Shown: piece after piece, positions 16,615 to 26,077 of the stretch | Layout: each line of letters begins with the position of its first letter | How positions within the stretch are numbered: the first letter of the stretch is position 1 | Position numbers and translations under genes: made by a program | DNA from: Natronospira proteinivora | GTDB lineage: Bacteria; Pseudomonadota; Gammaproteobacteria; Natronospirales; Natronospiraceae | Direction of reading: 5' to 3' | NCBI RefSeq assembly: GCF_024170465.1 | Contig: NZ_JALJYF010000001.1 | Span: 1 to 64,000, forward strand | DNA: 64,000 nucleotides | Notes under the pieces: generated by a model | What the model was told of the DNA's origin: nothing | The model's database searches: none | Seen by the model: only the letters and a program-made list of their open reading frames with translations

Positions 16615-17334
16615 TTAGGTGAGGCTCACCTCATTGCCGATCTCCAGTTGGAGGCTGTCGGCCGCGCTGGCCTGATTGATGGCGATCTCCACCAGGCCCA
16701 TGGAATTGCAATACCACAGGGGTTCGCCCGGCGGTACGCTGGAAAAGGTAAAGCCGTGGGACAGGGGCCGCCCCCCGACCGTGACTGTCTGGTCTTCCTG
16801 CAAGCGACCGGCAGGTATGCCGGTGACGCAATTGCCGTAGCCATCAATGTAGATGATGGAGGCTTCCGGGCAATGGGCCTGGATCGGGTCATAAAGGGGG
16901 CGGGCACCGATGGCGGTTGGGCTATAACCGGCGGCCAGCTGTCCAGCAAAAGGGGCAAACAGGTCGCGGCCATGAAAGCTGCTGGAAAGGGGGGCGGGAT
17001 GCCAGGTAATCTCCCACCATTGGGCCGACGCATCGGTCTCGGTCACGCTGCTGAGCAAACCGTTATCCGGGCCCACGAACCAGATGCCTCGACTCTCGAC
17101 GGCTACCGGGTAACGGGCACTGCCCACACCCGGGTCGACGACGGCCAGACAGATGTCGCCGGGTAGAAATTGCCGGGATAAGGCGCTTAGCAGCCGTCCG
17201 GCGGAGGCCGGTTGAAAACGGGGAGCGTCATGCATCAGGTGGATGAAGGGTTGATTGCTGTAGCGCCGGGCGGCGGCTTCCAGCTCACCTTGATAGGGCC
17301 CCTGGTGTTGAAAGTCGGTAAATGCGAACAACAT
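16615..17334 (-). CDS. SAM hydroxide adenosyltransferase (DUF62 family)
   Basis: Members of this family use water to split SAM into adenosine and methionine, and are related to the fluorinase/chlorinase enzymes. All family marks are present: FTDFQHQGPYQGE at the N terminus, VVDPGVGS, FVGPDNGLLS (SAM-binding loop), SSFHGRDLFAP with the water-activating Arg/His pair, IDGYGNCVTGI, and a C-terminal NSMGLVEIAIN. The start is ATG 17332-17334 (239 aa), with AAGAAGGAT 6 bases upstream. It is transcribed alone, 0.7 kb past ahcY on the other strand. No halide-binding extension is seen, so hydrolysis is more likely than halogenation. Confidence 0.9.
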   Translation of the reverse strand: MLFAFTDFQHQGPYQGELEAAARRYSNQPFIHLMHDAPRFQPASAGRLLSALSRQFLPGDICLAVVDPGVGSARYPVAVESRGIWFVGPDNGLLSSVTETDASAQWWEITWHPAPLSSSFHGRDLFAPFAGQLAAGYSPTAIGARPLYDPIQAHCPEASIIYIDGYGNCVTGIPAGRLQEDQTVTVGGRPLSHGFTFSSVPPGEPLWYCNSMGLVEIAINQASAADSLQLEIGNEVSLT

Positions 17335-17514
17335 GCTGGTATCCTTCTTTGGCCGGTTCAAAGCGCCGTTACACAGGATTCATTCGGATAGTGTAGCCTT
17401 TAATGATTAGGGGGAAGGTACCGCTCAACTGAATACTGCCCTTGTGTGTCTGCGGGTGCCCGTGGTGATGGGCCAAACGCAGGCCAGGGGACGATAGCTT
17501 GCCAGGGGAATACA

Positions 17515-18606
17515 TTGAAAGTCCTGCATGTGTTTGACCAGATCGACGCGGGCGAGCGCCATCAGTTGCTCGGGATGAAGGCGCGCGGCGTCGAGCTGAT
17601 GGTGGTTTGTGCCCGTGGCGCGGAATTCCAGGCTGATCTGGAACAGGCCGGTATTCCGGTGCATCACATCCAATGGCGTCGTCGTCTGGACCGACAGGCA
17701 ATTGCCACCTTGCGTGAACTGGTTCGCCGCGAGGTACCGGATATAGTCCATGTCTATGTCAAGCGGGCCCTGTCCAACGTGATTCGCGCGATTGATGACC
17801 TGCCGCCGCGGCTGGTGGCTTATCGGGGCATTGTGGGCAACCTCCACTGGTTGGATCCCTCCTCCCGCCGGACCTTTCTTCATCCTCGCGTGGATCGGAT
17901 TATCTGTGTCTGTGAGGCCATTCGCCAGGATCTGCTGGCCAACCGTCTTTGGGGCTGGCATTTGCCGGAGCACAAGGTGGTGACGGTTCACAAGGGGCAT
18001 TATGTGGATTGGTGGCAAAATATGGCCCCTCCGGAGAACCTGAGTGAGGTGGGTGTGCCGCCGGAGGTGCCGGTGATCGGCTGCGTGGCCCAGATGCGCA
18101 AACGCAAGGGTGTGCCGGTGCTGGTTGAGGCCCTGGAGCAAATGGAGAACCGCCGTGCCCATCTGGTGCTCATCGGCCGGGTGGGGGATCGACGGGTATC
18201 GCGTTGCATTGCGCGCAGTTCGGTGCGCGAGCGGATTCATCTGTTGGGTTGGCGCCAGGATGCAGCCCGTCTGGCCGGGGCCTTTGATGTGTTTGTGCTG
18301 CCGTCTCTACGTCGCGAGGGTTTGCCCCGGGCCGTGATCGAGGCCATGTGCCAGAAGGTGCCGCCGGTGGTCACCAATTCCGGGGGCAGCCCGGAATTGA
18401 TTGAGGACGGGATCAGTGGCCGGGTGGTGCCGCCGGGGGATGCCCCTGCCCTGGCCATGACCCTGGATCAGCTTTTGGCCGATGACGACTTGCGCCGGCG
18501 CATGGGCGAGGCGGCCGAGGCCCGGATTCGACAGGCCTTCCAGCCGGAGCGAACGGTGGCCGAGACCCTGGCCGTTTATGAAGACCTGATGACGCCTTCG
18601 AACTGA
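17515..18606 (+). CDS. Glycosyltransferase, family 4 type (GT-B)
   Basis: A retaining GT-B glycosyltransferase. From TTG 17515, with AGGGGAA 5 bases upstream, it is 363 aa and opens LKVLHVFDQIDAG as such enzymes do; the frame is open further upstream to an ATG at 17446. The C-terminal half has VIGCVAQMRKRKG, IHLLGWR, and the donor-binding FVLPSLRREGLPRAVIEAM with the E-x7-E pattern, then TNSGGSPELI. It likely acts on the cell envelope (LPS or exopolysaccharide). No other sugar genes are next to it, so acceptor and donor are unknown. Confidence 0.85.
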   Translation: MKVLHVFDQIDAGERHQLLGMKARGVELMVVCARGAEFQADLEQAGIPVHHIQWRRRLDRQAIATLRELVRREVPDIVHVYVKRALSNVIRAIDDLPPRLVAYRGIVGNLHWLDPSSRRTFLHPRVDRIICVCEAIRQDLLANRLWGWHLPEHKVVTVHKGHYVDWWQNMAPPENLSEVGVPPEVPVIGCVAQMRKRKGVPVLVEALEQMENRRAHLVLIGRVGDRRVSRCIARSSVRERIHLLGWRQDAARLAGAFDVFVLPSLRREGLPRAVIEAMCQKVPPVVTNSGGSPELIEDGISGRVVPPGDAPALAMTLDQLLADDDLRRRMGEAAEARIRQAFQPERTVAETLAVYEDLMTPSN

Positions 18607-18790
18607 CAGAAGCAGGGCGTGGGGCCGAACTTGCCGTTTGGCTCCCAATCGGCGAAAATTGCGCTTTCGAATTTTCCTGAAGTCTTCGTGTTTCCCGCCG
18701 ACGCAACCGGTGCCGGCGGCCCCCTGGGCCGGCTGCGGCGTCTTGGTGATCAAGCGTATATCGGTGGGCACCCGCTAACCGGGAGCTTGC

Positions 18791-20800
18791 ATGCCCTCAC
18801 GTAGAGAACTCGCCAACGCCATCCGTGCTCTGAGCATGGATGCGGTCCAGAAAGCCAATTCCGGTCATCCCGGTGCCCCCATGGGCATGGCGGATATCGC
18901 CGAAGTCCTCTGGAATGATTTTTTCCGCCACAATCCTCTCAATCCCAAATGGGACAACCGGGATCGCTTTGTCATGTCCAACGGACATGGCTCCATGCTG
19001 GTCTACTCGGTACTGCATCTCACCGGCTATGACCTGCCCATGGAGGAGCTGAAGAATTTCCGCCAGCTTCATTCCCAGACCCCCGGCCACCCGGAATACG
19101 GCTATGCACCCGGGGTGGAGACCACCACCGGTCCCCTGGGCCAGGGCCTGGCCAATGCCGTGGGCATGGCGCTGGCGGAGAAGGTCCTGGCGGCCCGCTA
19201 CAATCAGCCGGGTTACGGTATTGTGGATCACTTTACCTATGTCTTTCTGGGTGACGGCTGCCTGATGGAAGGCATTTCCCATGAGGCCTGCTCCCTGGCC
19301 GGCACCCTGGGTTTGGGCAAGCTGGTTTGTTTCTACGACGACAACGGCATTTCCATCGACGGCGAGGTGGAGGGCTGGTTCACCGACGACACCCCCGCCC
19401 GCTTCGAGGCCTATGGCTGGCATGTGGTGCGGGACGTGGATGGTCACGACCCGGCAGCCGTTAAGGCGGCCATCGAGCAGGCCCAGGCCGAGACCGGCAA
19501 GCCCAGCATGATCTGCTGCAAAACCGTGATTGGCTTCGGCTCCCCCAACAAGAAGGGGACTGCCGGGATCCACGGCGCCGCACTGGGTGACGAGGAAGTG
19601 GCCGCCGCCCGCAAGGCCCTGGATTGGCCCCATGAACCTTTTGAGATTCCAAGCGATATCCGGCATGGCTGGGATGCCCGCAGTGATGGCCAAGTGGTGG
19701 AAGATGCCTGGCGCAGTCTGTTCGAGCGTTACCGGGAAGATTACCCGGCCCTGGCGGCGGAGTATCAGCGCCGCATGAATGCCGAGTTGCCGGGCGACTG
19801 GGAAGCCATCTGCGGTGAATTAATCACCAAGATGGACCAGGCCGGCGAGAAGATGGCGACCCGCAAGGCCTCCGGCAAATGCCTGGACGAGCTGGGCCAC
19901 GCCCTGCCGGAATTGATCGGCGGTTCGGCGGACCTGAGTGGTTCCAACAACACCCAGTTCAAGGAAGCCAAGACCATCACGGCGGCCGATCCCGACGGCA
20001 ACTATGTCTTCTATGGTGTGCGTGAGTTTGCCATGTCGGCCATGGTCTCCGGCCTGACCCTGCATGGCGGCTTTGTGCCCTATGCCGGAACCTTCCTCAC
20101 CTTCTCCGACTACGCCCGCAATGCGGTGCGCATGTCGGCGCTGATGAAGGTGGGCTCCATCTATGTCTATACCCATGACTCTATCGGTCTGGGGGAAGAC
20201 GGGCCCACCCATCAATCGGTGGAGCATCTGGCGTCTCTGCGCCTGATTCCCAATATGACCCTGTGGCGGCCCTGTGACACGGTGGAGACCGCCGTGGCCT
20301 GGCAGGATGCCGTGGAGCGTCGTGACGGACCCACTTGCATGGCCCTGTCCCGCCAGGGATTGCCGTATCAGCCCCGCAGTGGTGAGACCATCGGCCAGAT
20401 TCGCCGGGGCGGCTATGTCTTGTCCGACAGCGACGGCGAGCCGGAGCTGATTCTCATGGGCACCGGTTCCGAGGTGGCCCTCTGTGTCGAGGCGGCTGAA
20501 CAGCTGCGTCAGGACGGGGTCAAGGTACGCGTGGTCTCCATGCCCTCGGTTTGCCTGTTCCAGCGCCAGGAACGTGACTATCGCCGCGCGGTACTGCCCG
20601 AGACGGTGCGCGCTCGGGTGGCGGTGGAAGCCGGCGTCACCGAAGGCTGGCACCGCTGGGTGGGTGAAGACGGCGTGGTGGTGGGCTTGGACCAGTTTGG
20701 TGAGTCCGCTCCGGCCGACGATGTCTTCCGGCATTTCGGATTCACCGTGGAGCGGGTGGTGGAAGCCGCCCGCGAGAGCCTCAAGAATCTCAATAACTGA
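18791..20800 (+). CDS. tkt: Transketolase
   Basis: A TPP enzyme of the pentose phosphate pathway that moves two-carbon units between sugar phosphates. The 669-aa length is standard. The TPP/Mg motif [13 protein letters not shown] runs through [10 protein letters not shown] (about 156-196); other marks are [10 protein letters not shown] at the N terminus, [22 protein letters not shown]-like [10 protein letters not shown] with the catalytic Glu, and [15 protein letters not shown]. It is first in tkt-gap-pgk, 29 bp before gap. The 184-bp upstream region shows no convincing promoter by eye. Confidence 0.98.
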   Translation: MPSRRELANAIRALSMDAVQKANSGHPGAPMGMADIAEVLWNDFFRHNPLNPKWDNRDRFVMSNGHGSMLVYSVLHLTGYDLPMEELKNFRQLHSQTPGHPEYGYAPGVETTTGPLGQGLANAVGMALAEKVLAARYNQPGYGIVDHFTYVFLGDGCLMEGISHEACSLAGTLGLGKLVCFYDDNGISIDGEVEGWFTDDTPARFEAYGWHVVRDVDGHDPAAVKAAIEQAQAETGKPSMICCKTVIGFGSPNKKGTAGIHGAALGDEEVAAARKALDWPHEPFEIPSDIRHGWDARSDGQVVEDAWRSLFERYREDYPALAAEYQRRMNAELPGDWEAICGELITKMDQAGEKMATRKASGKCLDELGHALPELIGGSADLSGSNNTQFKEAKTITAADPDGNYVFYGVREFAMSAMVSGLTLHGGFVPYAGTFLTFSDYARNAVRMSALMKVGSIYVYTHDSIGLGEDGPTHQSVEHLASLRLIPNMTLWRPCDTVETAVAWQDAVERRDGPTCMALSRQGLPYQPRSGETIGQIRRGGYVLSDSDGEPELILMGTGSEVALCVEAAEQLRQDGVKVRVVSMPSVCLFQRQERDYRRAVLPETVRARVAVEAGVTEGWHRWVGEDGVVVGLDQFGESAPADDVFRHFGFTVERVVEAARESLKNLNN

Positions 20801-20829
20801 TTTATAGAACCCTGAAGGGAGTAGATGTC

Positions 20830-21837
20830 ATGGCGATCAAGGTAGCAATCAATGGTTATGGCCGTATCGGCCGCAATGTGCTGCGGGCCCTGTATGAAGC
20901 GGGCCGTACGGACGAAATCCAGGTGGTGGCCATTAACGATCTGGGTGATGCCCAGACCAATGCCCATCTGACCCGTTTCGATACCGCTCATGGCCGGTTT
21001 CCCGGCGAAGTGAAGGTGGAGGGCGACAACCTGGTCGTCAACGGTGACAAGATCAAGGTGCTGGCCGAGCGTGACCCGGCCAATCTGCCCTGGGGCGAGC
21101 TGGGCGTGGACCTGGTGATGGAATGCACCGGTTTGTTCGCCAAGAAGGACAAGGCTGCCGCCCATATCAAGGCGGGCGCCAAGAAGGTACTGATCTCCGC
21201 CCCCGCCGGCAAGGATCTGCCCACCATCGTTTACGGCGTCAACCATGACAGCCTCAAGGCCGATGACACCGTGGTGTCCAACGCCTCCTGCACCACCAAC
21301 TGCCTGGCCCCGCTGGTCAAGCCGCTGAATGACAAGATCGGGCTGGAATCCGGCCTGATGAACACCATTCATGCCTACACCAATGACCAAGTGTTGACCG
21401 ATGTTTATCACTCGGACCTGCGTCGGGCCCGTTCAGCCACCATGTCCATGATCCCCACCAAGACTGGGGCCGCCGCGGCCGTGGGTCTGGTGCTACCGGA
21501 ACTGGACGGCAAGCTGGACGGCTTTGCCGTGCGGGTGCCCACCATCAATGTCTCCATGGTGGATCTGAGCTTCACCGCTTCCCGGGAAACCACCGTGGAA
21601 GAGGTCAACAGTGTGCTCAAGGAAGCCGCCGAAGGCCCCCTCAAGGGTGTGCTGGCCTTCTGTGAGGATCCCCTGGTGTCGGTGGACTTCAACCACGACC
21701 CGGCTTCCTCCACCGTGGATGCCGGTCTGACCAAGGTGCTCAACGGCAAGCTGGTGAAGGTCTGTGCCTGGTACGACAACGAGTGGGGCTTCTCCAACCG
21801 GATGCTGGATACTGCCCTGGCCGCGATGAAGGCCTGA
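20830..21837 (+). CDS. gap: Glyceraldehyde-3-phosphate dehydrogenase, type I
   Basis: Oxidises and phosphorylates glyceraldehyde-3-phosphate with NAD in glycolysis. The 335 aa start with the Rossmann motif [10 protein letters not shown]; the catalytic cysteine is C154 in [13 protein letters not shown], and the C terminus has [21 protein letters not shown] lies just before the ATG. It follows tkt by 29 bp; pgk follows after an 84-bp gap holding a strong hairpin. Confidence 0.98.
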   Translation: MAIKVAINGYGRIGRNVLRALYEAGRTDEIQVVAINDLGDAQTNAHLTRFDTAHGRFPGEVKVEGDNLVVNGDKIKVLAERDPANLPWGELGVDLVMECTGLFAKKDKAAAHIKAGAKKVLISAPAGKDLPTIVYGVNHDSLKADDTVVSNASCTTNCLAPLVKPLNDKIGLESGLMNTIHAYTNDQVLTDVYHSDLRRARSATMSMIPTKTGAAAAVGLVLPELDGKLDGFAVRVPTINVSMVDLSFTASRETTVEEVNSVLKEAAEGPLKGVLAFCEDPLVSVDFNHDPASSTVDAGLTKVLNGKLVKVCAWYDNEWGFSNRMLDTALAAMKA

Positions 21838-21864
21838 GGTCAAAACGGCCCTGTTTCACCCTGA

Positions 21865-21889
21865 CGGGCGCCGATACTCTCGGCGCCCG
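21865..21889 (+). promoter_or_regulatory. Intercistronic hairpin between gap and pgk
   Basis: A perfect 10-bp stem (CGGGCGCCGA at 21865-21874 with its complement at 21880-21889) and 5-nt loop lie between two operon genes. Only a broken T run follows, so full termination is unlikely. An mRNA-stability or partial-attenuation role fits the higher expression usual for gap. Confidence 0.6.
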
Positions 21890-21921
21890 CTTCTGTTTCA
21901 AGCAACTGATGGAGGCTGGCA

Positions 21922-23124
21922 ATGACCATCCTCAAGATGACGGACCTGGATCTTCGCAATAAGCGCGTGTTGATTCGCGAGGATCTGAATGTGCCGGTCA
22001 AGGACGGCAAAGTCAGCAGTGATGCCCGGATTCGGGCTTCATTGCCCACCATCAAGGCCGCCCTGGAGGGCGGTGCCCGGATCATGCTCATGTCCCATCT
22101 GGGGCGACCCACCGAGGGTGAATATGACCCGGCCCAGTCCCTGGCGCCGGTGGCGGATCGCCTCACCGAGCTCCTGGGGCGCAAGGTACGCTTGGCTGAG
22201 GACTGGATCGACGGGGTGGACGTGGCTGAAGGCGAGGTGGTCCTGTGCGAAAACGTGCGATTCCTCAAGGGCGAGAAAGCCGATGATGAAGCACTGGCCC
22301 GGAAGATGGCCGCCCTCTGCGACATCTATGTGATGGATGCCTTCGGCACGGCCCATCGGGCCCAGGCCTCCACCCATGGGGTAGCCCGCTTTGCCCCGGT
22401 GGCCTGCGCCGGGCCGCTGCTGTCCCGGGAGCTGGATGCCCTGGGTCATGCCCTGGAGGACCCCAAACGCCCGCTGGTGGCGATTGTGGCCGGCTCCAAG
22501 GTGTCCACCAAGCTTACCGTGCTGGAAAGCCTCAGCAAGGTGGTGGATCGCCTGATCGTGGGGGGGGGCATTGCCAATACCTTCATCGCGGCTGCCGGTT
22601 ACGATGTGGGCAAGTCCTTGCACGAGCCGGATCTGATTCCCGAGGCCAAGCGGCTGATGGAGCAGGCCCGCGCCAAGGGCGGCGAGATTCCGGTGCCTAC
22701 GGATGTGGTGGTGGCCACGGAATTCGACGCCAGTGCCGAGGCGGATGTGAAGCCGGTGGATGAGATCACGGCCGACGAAATGGTGTTGGATATCGGCCCT
22801 GACACGGCCGAAGCCTTTGCCGGCAGCCTCAAGGAAGCCGGGACCATTGTCTGGAATGGGCCGGTGGGTGTGTTCGAGTTTGATCAATTCGGTCAGGGCA
22901 CACGCGTATTGGCCGAGGCCATTGCGGAGTCACCCGCATTTTCCATTGCCGGCGGTGGCGACACCCTGGCAGCCGTGGACAAGTACGGTATCGCCGATCA
23001 GGTTTCTTATATCTCCACGGGTGGGGGTGCCTTTTTGGAGTTCTTGGAAGGCAAGACCCTGCCGGCGGTGGCAGTGCTCGAAAGCCGGGCCAATGAGAAG
23101 GTGGCCGCAGGCAGTCAAGGCTGA
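21922..23124 (+). CDS. pgk: Phosphoglycerate kinase
   Basis: Transfers phosphate from 1,3-bisphosphoglycerate to ADP. The 400-aa two-domain protein shows [12 protein letters not shown] at the N terminus (substrate aspartate and asparagine), [39 protein letters not shown] and the C-terminal GGGDTLAAV with ATP contacts. GGAGG precedes the ATG by 8 bases. It ends in a strong terminator, which separates it from pyk. Confidence 0.98.
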   Translation: MTILKMTDLDLRNKRVLIREDLNVPVKDGKVSSDARIRASLPTIKAALEGGARIMLMSHLGRPTEGEYDPAQSLAPVADRLTELLGRKVRLAEDWIDGVDVAEGEVVLCENVRFLKGEKADDEALARKMAALCDIYVMDAFGTAHRAQASTHGVARFAPVACAGPLLSRELDALGHALEDPKRPLVAIVAGSKVSTKLTVLESLSKVVDRLIVGGGIANTFIAAAGYDVGKSLHEPDLIPEAKRLMEQARAKGGEIPVPTDVVVATEFDASAEADVKPVDEITADEMVLDIGPDTAEAFAGSLKEAGTIVWNGPVGVFEFDQFGQGTRVLAEAIAESPAFSIAGGGDTLAAVDKYGIADQVSYISTGGGAFLEFLEGKTLPAVAVLESRANEKVAAGSQG

Positions 23125-23157
23125 TTGCGTTGACGGCTTAGTGGGCAGTTCCCAGTT

Positions 23158-23187
23158 AAAAACACCGCCTTCGGGCGGTGTTTTTTT
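23158..23187 (+). terminator. Intrinsic terminator after pgk
   Basis: The stem CACCGCC-TTCG-GGCGGTG (23163-23180) has a stable UUCG tetraloop, five A before it and seven T after it. Confidence 0.96.
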
Positions 23188-23266
23188 ATGCCATATAAAA
23201 ACCTGTCGTATTAGAGGCTTCTTCGAGGCTATCGCCTAGTAACCATAATAGCTGGAAACGACCAGC

Positions 23267-23448
23267 CCTCTATATCGGCAAAGTAATCGAAGCCAAAGCC
23301 GACTCATACCGACACTACTTTCAGTCTGGAGGATCGAGTACAGGGTGGAACTGGCCAGGGCTGTGCGCGACAGGGATGTCGCACCCAGAGCCCCAGGGAT
23401 GGGTCCATGCGTCCCTGGACAGTTCCACCCTGTACTTGAGCCGTGAAG
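23267..23448 (-). repeat. Structured repeat, copy 1
   Basis: Read on the minus strand it begins CTTCACGGCTC and ends near TAGAGG. Its outer stem is a perfect 15-bp pair (23339-23353 with 23420-23434), extended by CCAGGG/CCCTGG after one mismatch. Inside are CCAGGGA...TCCCTGG and a terminal hairpin with stem GCGACA/TGTCGC. The same order of blocks occurs in copy 2 on the opposite strand. The tail (23267-23300) is nearly identical to the tail of copy 2. Confidence 0.9.
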
Positions 23449-23641
23449 TTTAAACAGAAACCTATATCCTCAGCTGGCGGTAGCTTGAACGGTCCCGAAA
23501 ATGCTAATGAAAAACACTTTAAACGGACCCAGTTCGAACACGGTTCAGTGTTTCAATGGCTCAAACATCCAACAATGTCAGATTACAACCCTACGAGGAG
23601 ATTCACGCCTTGCCAGCCGAAGGGAGTGGACTGCTTTCAGA

Positions 23642-23826
23642 GCTTCACGGCTCGATCACAAGGTGGGATGTTCCAGGGACGCCGTGCACCCATCCCTGGG
23701 GGCTCTGACGAAAACATCCTGTTTTCGACAGCCCTGGAACATCCCACCTTGCGCTCGATCCTCCAGACTGAAAGCCGCGGAGGGGGTGAGCTGGCTTTGG
23801 CTTCGATTGCTTTGGCGATGTAGAGG
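23642..23826 (+). repeat. Structured repeat, copy 2 (inverted relative to copy 1)
   Basis: It starts GCTTCACGGCTC, then has a perfect 20-bp outer stem (23659-23678 with 23732-23751), the inner CCAGGGA...TCCCTGG, a terminal hairpin with stem CGAAAACA/TGTTTTCG around loop TCC (23709-23727), then CTCGATCCTCCAGACTGAAAG and a tail ending TAGAGG. Single-stranded and core blocks are conserved with copy 1, while both the outer and the terminal stem differ in sequence yet remain paired. Confidence 0.9.
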
Positions 23827-23930
23827 ATTCTCCATTGTCGGCCTTATGGATTGATCTTAGCCCAGCTTCTTGTCGCGGACGTCAATCAGCTGCAAGTGCC
23901 ATGAGAAACAGGTTGTGAACTTCCATTGGG

Positions 23931-23942
23931 CCGAATATTCGG
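23931..23942. promoter_or_regulatory. 12-bp perfect palindrome upstream of pyk
   Basis: CCGAATATTCGG lies 72 bp before the first possible pyk start. Its size and position suit a repressor or activator site for a dimeric regulator. A chance palindrome cannot be excluded. Confidence 0.35.
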
Positions 23943-24013
23943 TCTAGATGTTATATTCCCCCTAGGCGTCGATTGAGGCGCTGACATGATCGGCTCCCTT
24001 CTCACTGCCATGA

Positions 24014-25450
24014 ATGAACGGTTTTCCTATGCCAAGAAGAACCAAGATTGTCGCCACCCTGGGTCCCGCGGTGGATTCGCCGGAACAAATGCTGGCGCTG
24101 GTAAAAGCCGGCGTGGACGTGGTGCGCATCAACTTTTCCCACGGCAGCGCCAGGGATCATGGCCGCTTGGTGGCCCTGGCCCGGGATGCCGCCGAACAGG
24201 CCGGACGAGACGTGGGCGTGTTGGCGGACCTTCAGGGGCCGAAGATTCGGATCGATGCCTTTGTTGATGGGGCGGTTGATCTCAAGGAAGGGCAAGCCTT
24301 CGCCCTGGACGCGGAGCTGGATCCCGCAGGCGGCGATGACACGGTGGTGGGTCTGACCTACAAGAACCTGCCGGTAGATGTTTTTCCGGGAGATGTTCTG
24401 CTCCTGGATGACGGCCTGATTGCCCTGCGGGTGGAATCCATCGACGGCAGCCGCATTCATACCCGCGTGGAAATGGGCGGCAAGCTGTCCAACCACAAGG
24501 GGATCAATCGCCAGGGGGGCGGCTTGTCGGCACCGGCTCTGACCGAAAAGGACCTGGAGGATATCAAGACCGCCGCCGAGCTGGATGTGGATTATCTGGC
24601 CCTGTCCTTTCCCCGTTCCGGTCAGGATGTGGACCAGGCCCGGCAATTGCTGCGGGATGCCGGTGGCCAGGGCGGGGTGGTGGCCAAGATTGAGCGCAGT
24701 GAAGCGGTCACCAATCTGGACGAGATTGTGGTGGCCAGTGATGCGGTGATGGTGGCGAGGGGTGATCTTGCGGTGGAGATCGGTGATGCCGAGCTGGCCG
24801 CGGTTCAAAAGATGATCATCCATCGGGCCCGGGAATTGAACCGGGTGGTAATCACCGCCACCCAGATGATGGAGTCCATGATCAATCAGCCGCGCCCCAC
24901 CCGGGCCGAGGTGCTGGATGTGGCCAATGCGGTGCTGGATGGGACCGATGCCGTCATGCTGTCGGCGGAGACCGCCACCGGGCAGTTTCCCATTCGGGTG
25001 GTGGAAGCCATGCATGGGGTTTGCGTGGGGGCTGAGAAGCAGCGCCGTACCCAGCGCTCCCGGCATCGCCTGGACAGTCGCTTTGAGCGGATTGACGAGG
25101 CGGTGGCCATGGCCGCCATGTATACCGCCAATCACCTGGAGACTCGTGCCATCGTCGCCATGACGGAATCCGGATCCACGCCACTGTGGATGTCCCGGAT
25201 TCGTTCCGGGATCCCAATCTATGCCTTGACCCGTCACCGGAGTACCCGCCGTCGGGTCACCCTCTATCGGGGGGTGTATCCGGTGGATTACGACATTCTC
25301 CATCATGACCCGAAACGCATTATCGAAGATGCTGTGCGAGTGCTTCGAGATATGGGCGCTGCCGAGGCCGGTGATCAGCTGATTTTCACCAAGGGGGATT
25401 TTGAAGGGGTGTCGGGCGGCACCAACGCCATGAAGATTGTGACTGCCTGA
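24014..25450 (+). CDS. pyk: Pyruvate kinase
   Basis: Last ATP-forming step of glycolysis, phosphoenolpyruvate to pyruvate. The 478-aa protein has RRTKIVATLGPA at the N terminus, VRINFSHGS, the ADP/Mg motif in LGVLADLQGPKIR-type sequence, the active-site loop VVAKIERSEAVTNLDEI with the catalytic lysine, VMVARGDLAVEIG and TATQMMESMI. The start may be ATG 24014 or ATG 24029; the second gives the usual short N terminus and neither has a clear Shine-Dalgarno. It is separated from pgk by the repeat island. No fba gene follows. Confidence 0.97.
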   Translation: MNGFPMPRRTKIVATLGPAVDSPEQMLALVKAGVDVVRINFSHGSARDHGRLVALARDAAEQAGRDVGVLADLQGPKIRIDAFVDGAVDLKEGQAFALDAELDPAGGDDTVVGLTYKNLPVDVFPGDVLLLDDGLIALRVESIDGSRIHTRVEMGGKLSNHKGINRQGGGLSAPALTEKDLEDIKTAAELDVDYLALSFPRSGQDVDQARQLLRDAGGQGGVVAKIERSEAVTNLDEIVVASDAVMVARGDLAVEIGDAELAAVQKMIIHRARELNRVVITATQMMESMINQPRPTRAEVLDVANAVLDGTDAVMLSAETATGQFPIRVVEAMHGVCVGAEKQRRTQRSRHRLDSRFERIDEAVAMAAMYTANHLETRAIVAMTESGSTPLWMSRIRSGIPIYALTRHRSTRRRVTLYRGVYPVDYDILHHDPKRIIEDAVRVLRDMGAAEAGDQLIFTKGDFEGVSGGTNAMKIVTA

Positions 25451-25459
25451 ACCAACTCC

Positions 25460-26077
25460 CTAGCCCAGATGCGTGATGGACTCGCTCAACCATTGATCCA
25501 GCCCGGAGAAGCATTTTCTGGCTGCCTTAACCGGGCTGTGGTCTCTGTCTTCCGGCAAGGGGTAATGATCCAGCCAGTGGGAGAAGCGCTGCCATTGGGC
25601 TTCACGGCTCCGGCCATAGGCCTGGACGAAATGAACCGCCTTGCGACATGCCCGGGGTAGGGCCAGCTGCAGATGTTTCTCGGCAACCTCGCTGTTCCAG
25701 GCCAGATATTCGCCAAAAAAACTCACACCCAGGGCATCGGCTTCATTTTGAATGGGGGCCATCAGAGCCAGTGGCGGAAAGGGGGCGGGCGTGCTCTTCA
25801 GAATGATCAGGTCCCGCTCGATCCAGCGGGATTTATTGATGACCATCTCCGGAAGCGTATGGTGTCCTCCCTTTGGGCAACGACTGAGCATGATTTCCAT
25901 CAGTCGGAAGTAGGAAAAGAGGTGGCCCAGCAAGTGCCGATAGACCCGTGCTTCAACCAGGTCGGCGAAAGTGCGGGCAAAGAGGGGATTGCGCTGGAAT
26001 CGTTCCCGCACATCCGCAGTTTCACTTAGTAGCTGGTGGCTCAAGCCACTGTTTGACTCAAGGGCAAGGCGAACCAT
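25460..26077 (-). CDS. Heme-oxygenase-like protein lacking the proximal histidine
   Basis: A 205-aa all-helical protein that resembles bacterial heme oxygenases (BphO/HemO type) near its N terminus: LLSETADVRERFQRNPLFA followed by YRHLLGHLFSYFRLMEIML, as in T-A-x-x-H-x-x-L plus Y-x-x-L-L-x-x-x-Y. At the proximal heme-ligand position an arginine (ADVRERF) replaces histidine, and the distal glycine-rich kink is not clear. It may bind another ligand or be non-enzymatic. The ATG at 26077 overlaps the upstream MAPEG gene by 37 bp; a TTG at 26044 would give a 4-bp overlap. Last of a three-gene leftward operon. Confidence 0.6.
   Translation of the reverse strand: MVRLALESNSGLSHQLLSETADVRERFQRNPLFARTFADLVEARVYRHLLGHLFSYFRLMEIMLSRCPKGGHHTLPEMVINKSRWIERDLIILKSTPAPFPPLALMAPIQNEADALGVSFFGEYLAWNSEVAEKHLQLALPRACRKAVHFVQAYGRSREAQWQRFSHWLDHYPLPEDRDHSPVKAARKCFSGLDQWLSESITHLG

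Larger units (their letters stand above)
23188..24013. other. Non-coding island between pgk and pyk
   Basis: About 0.83 kb without a convincing gene. It is visibly lower in GC than its neighbours outside the repeats. It holds two inverted copies of a structured repeat (23267-23448 and 23642-23826), a 193-bp spacer, and the pyk upstream region with a 12-bp palindrome. An open frame at 23443-23823 runs through one repeat copy, has skewed composition and no Shine-Dalgarno, so I do not call it. Confidence 0.75.

Noticed and set aside
16615-17334. Fluorinase/chlorinase
   Set aside because: The sequence fits the general SAM-hydrolase (DUF62) pattern, and the extra loop of fluorinases is not visible.
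23443-23823. 126-aa open frame between pgk and pyk
   Set aside because: It runs through a structured repeat copy, has no Shine-Dalgarno, and its composition is unlike its neighbours.
24002-25306. 434-codon minus-strand open frame
   Set aside because: Shadow of pyk; low-complexity His/Gly-rich translation with no family features.
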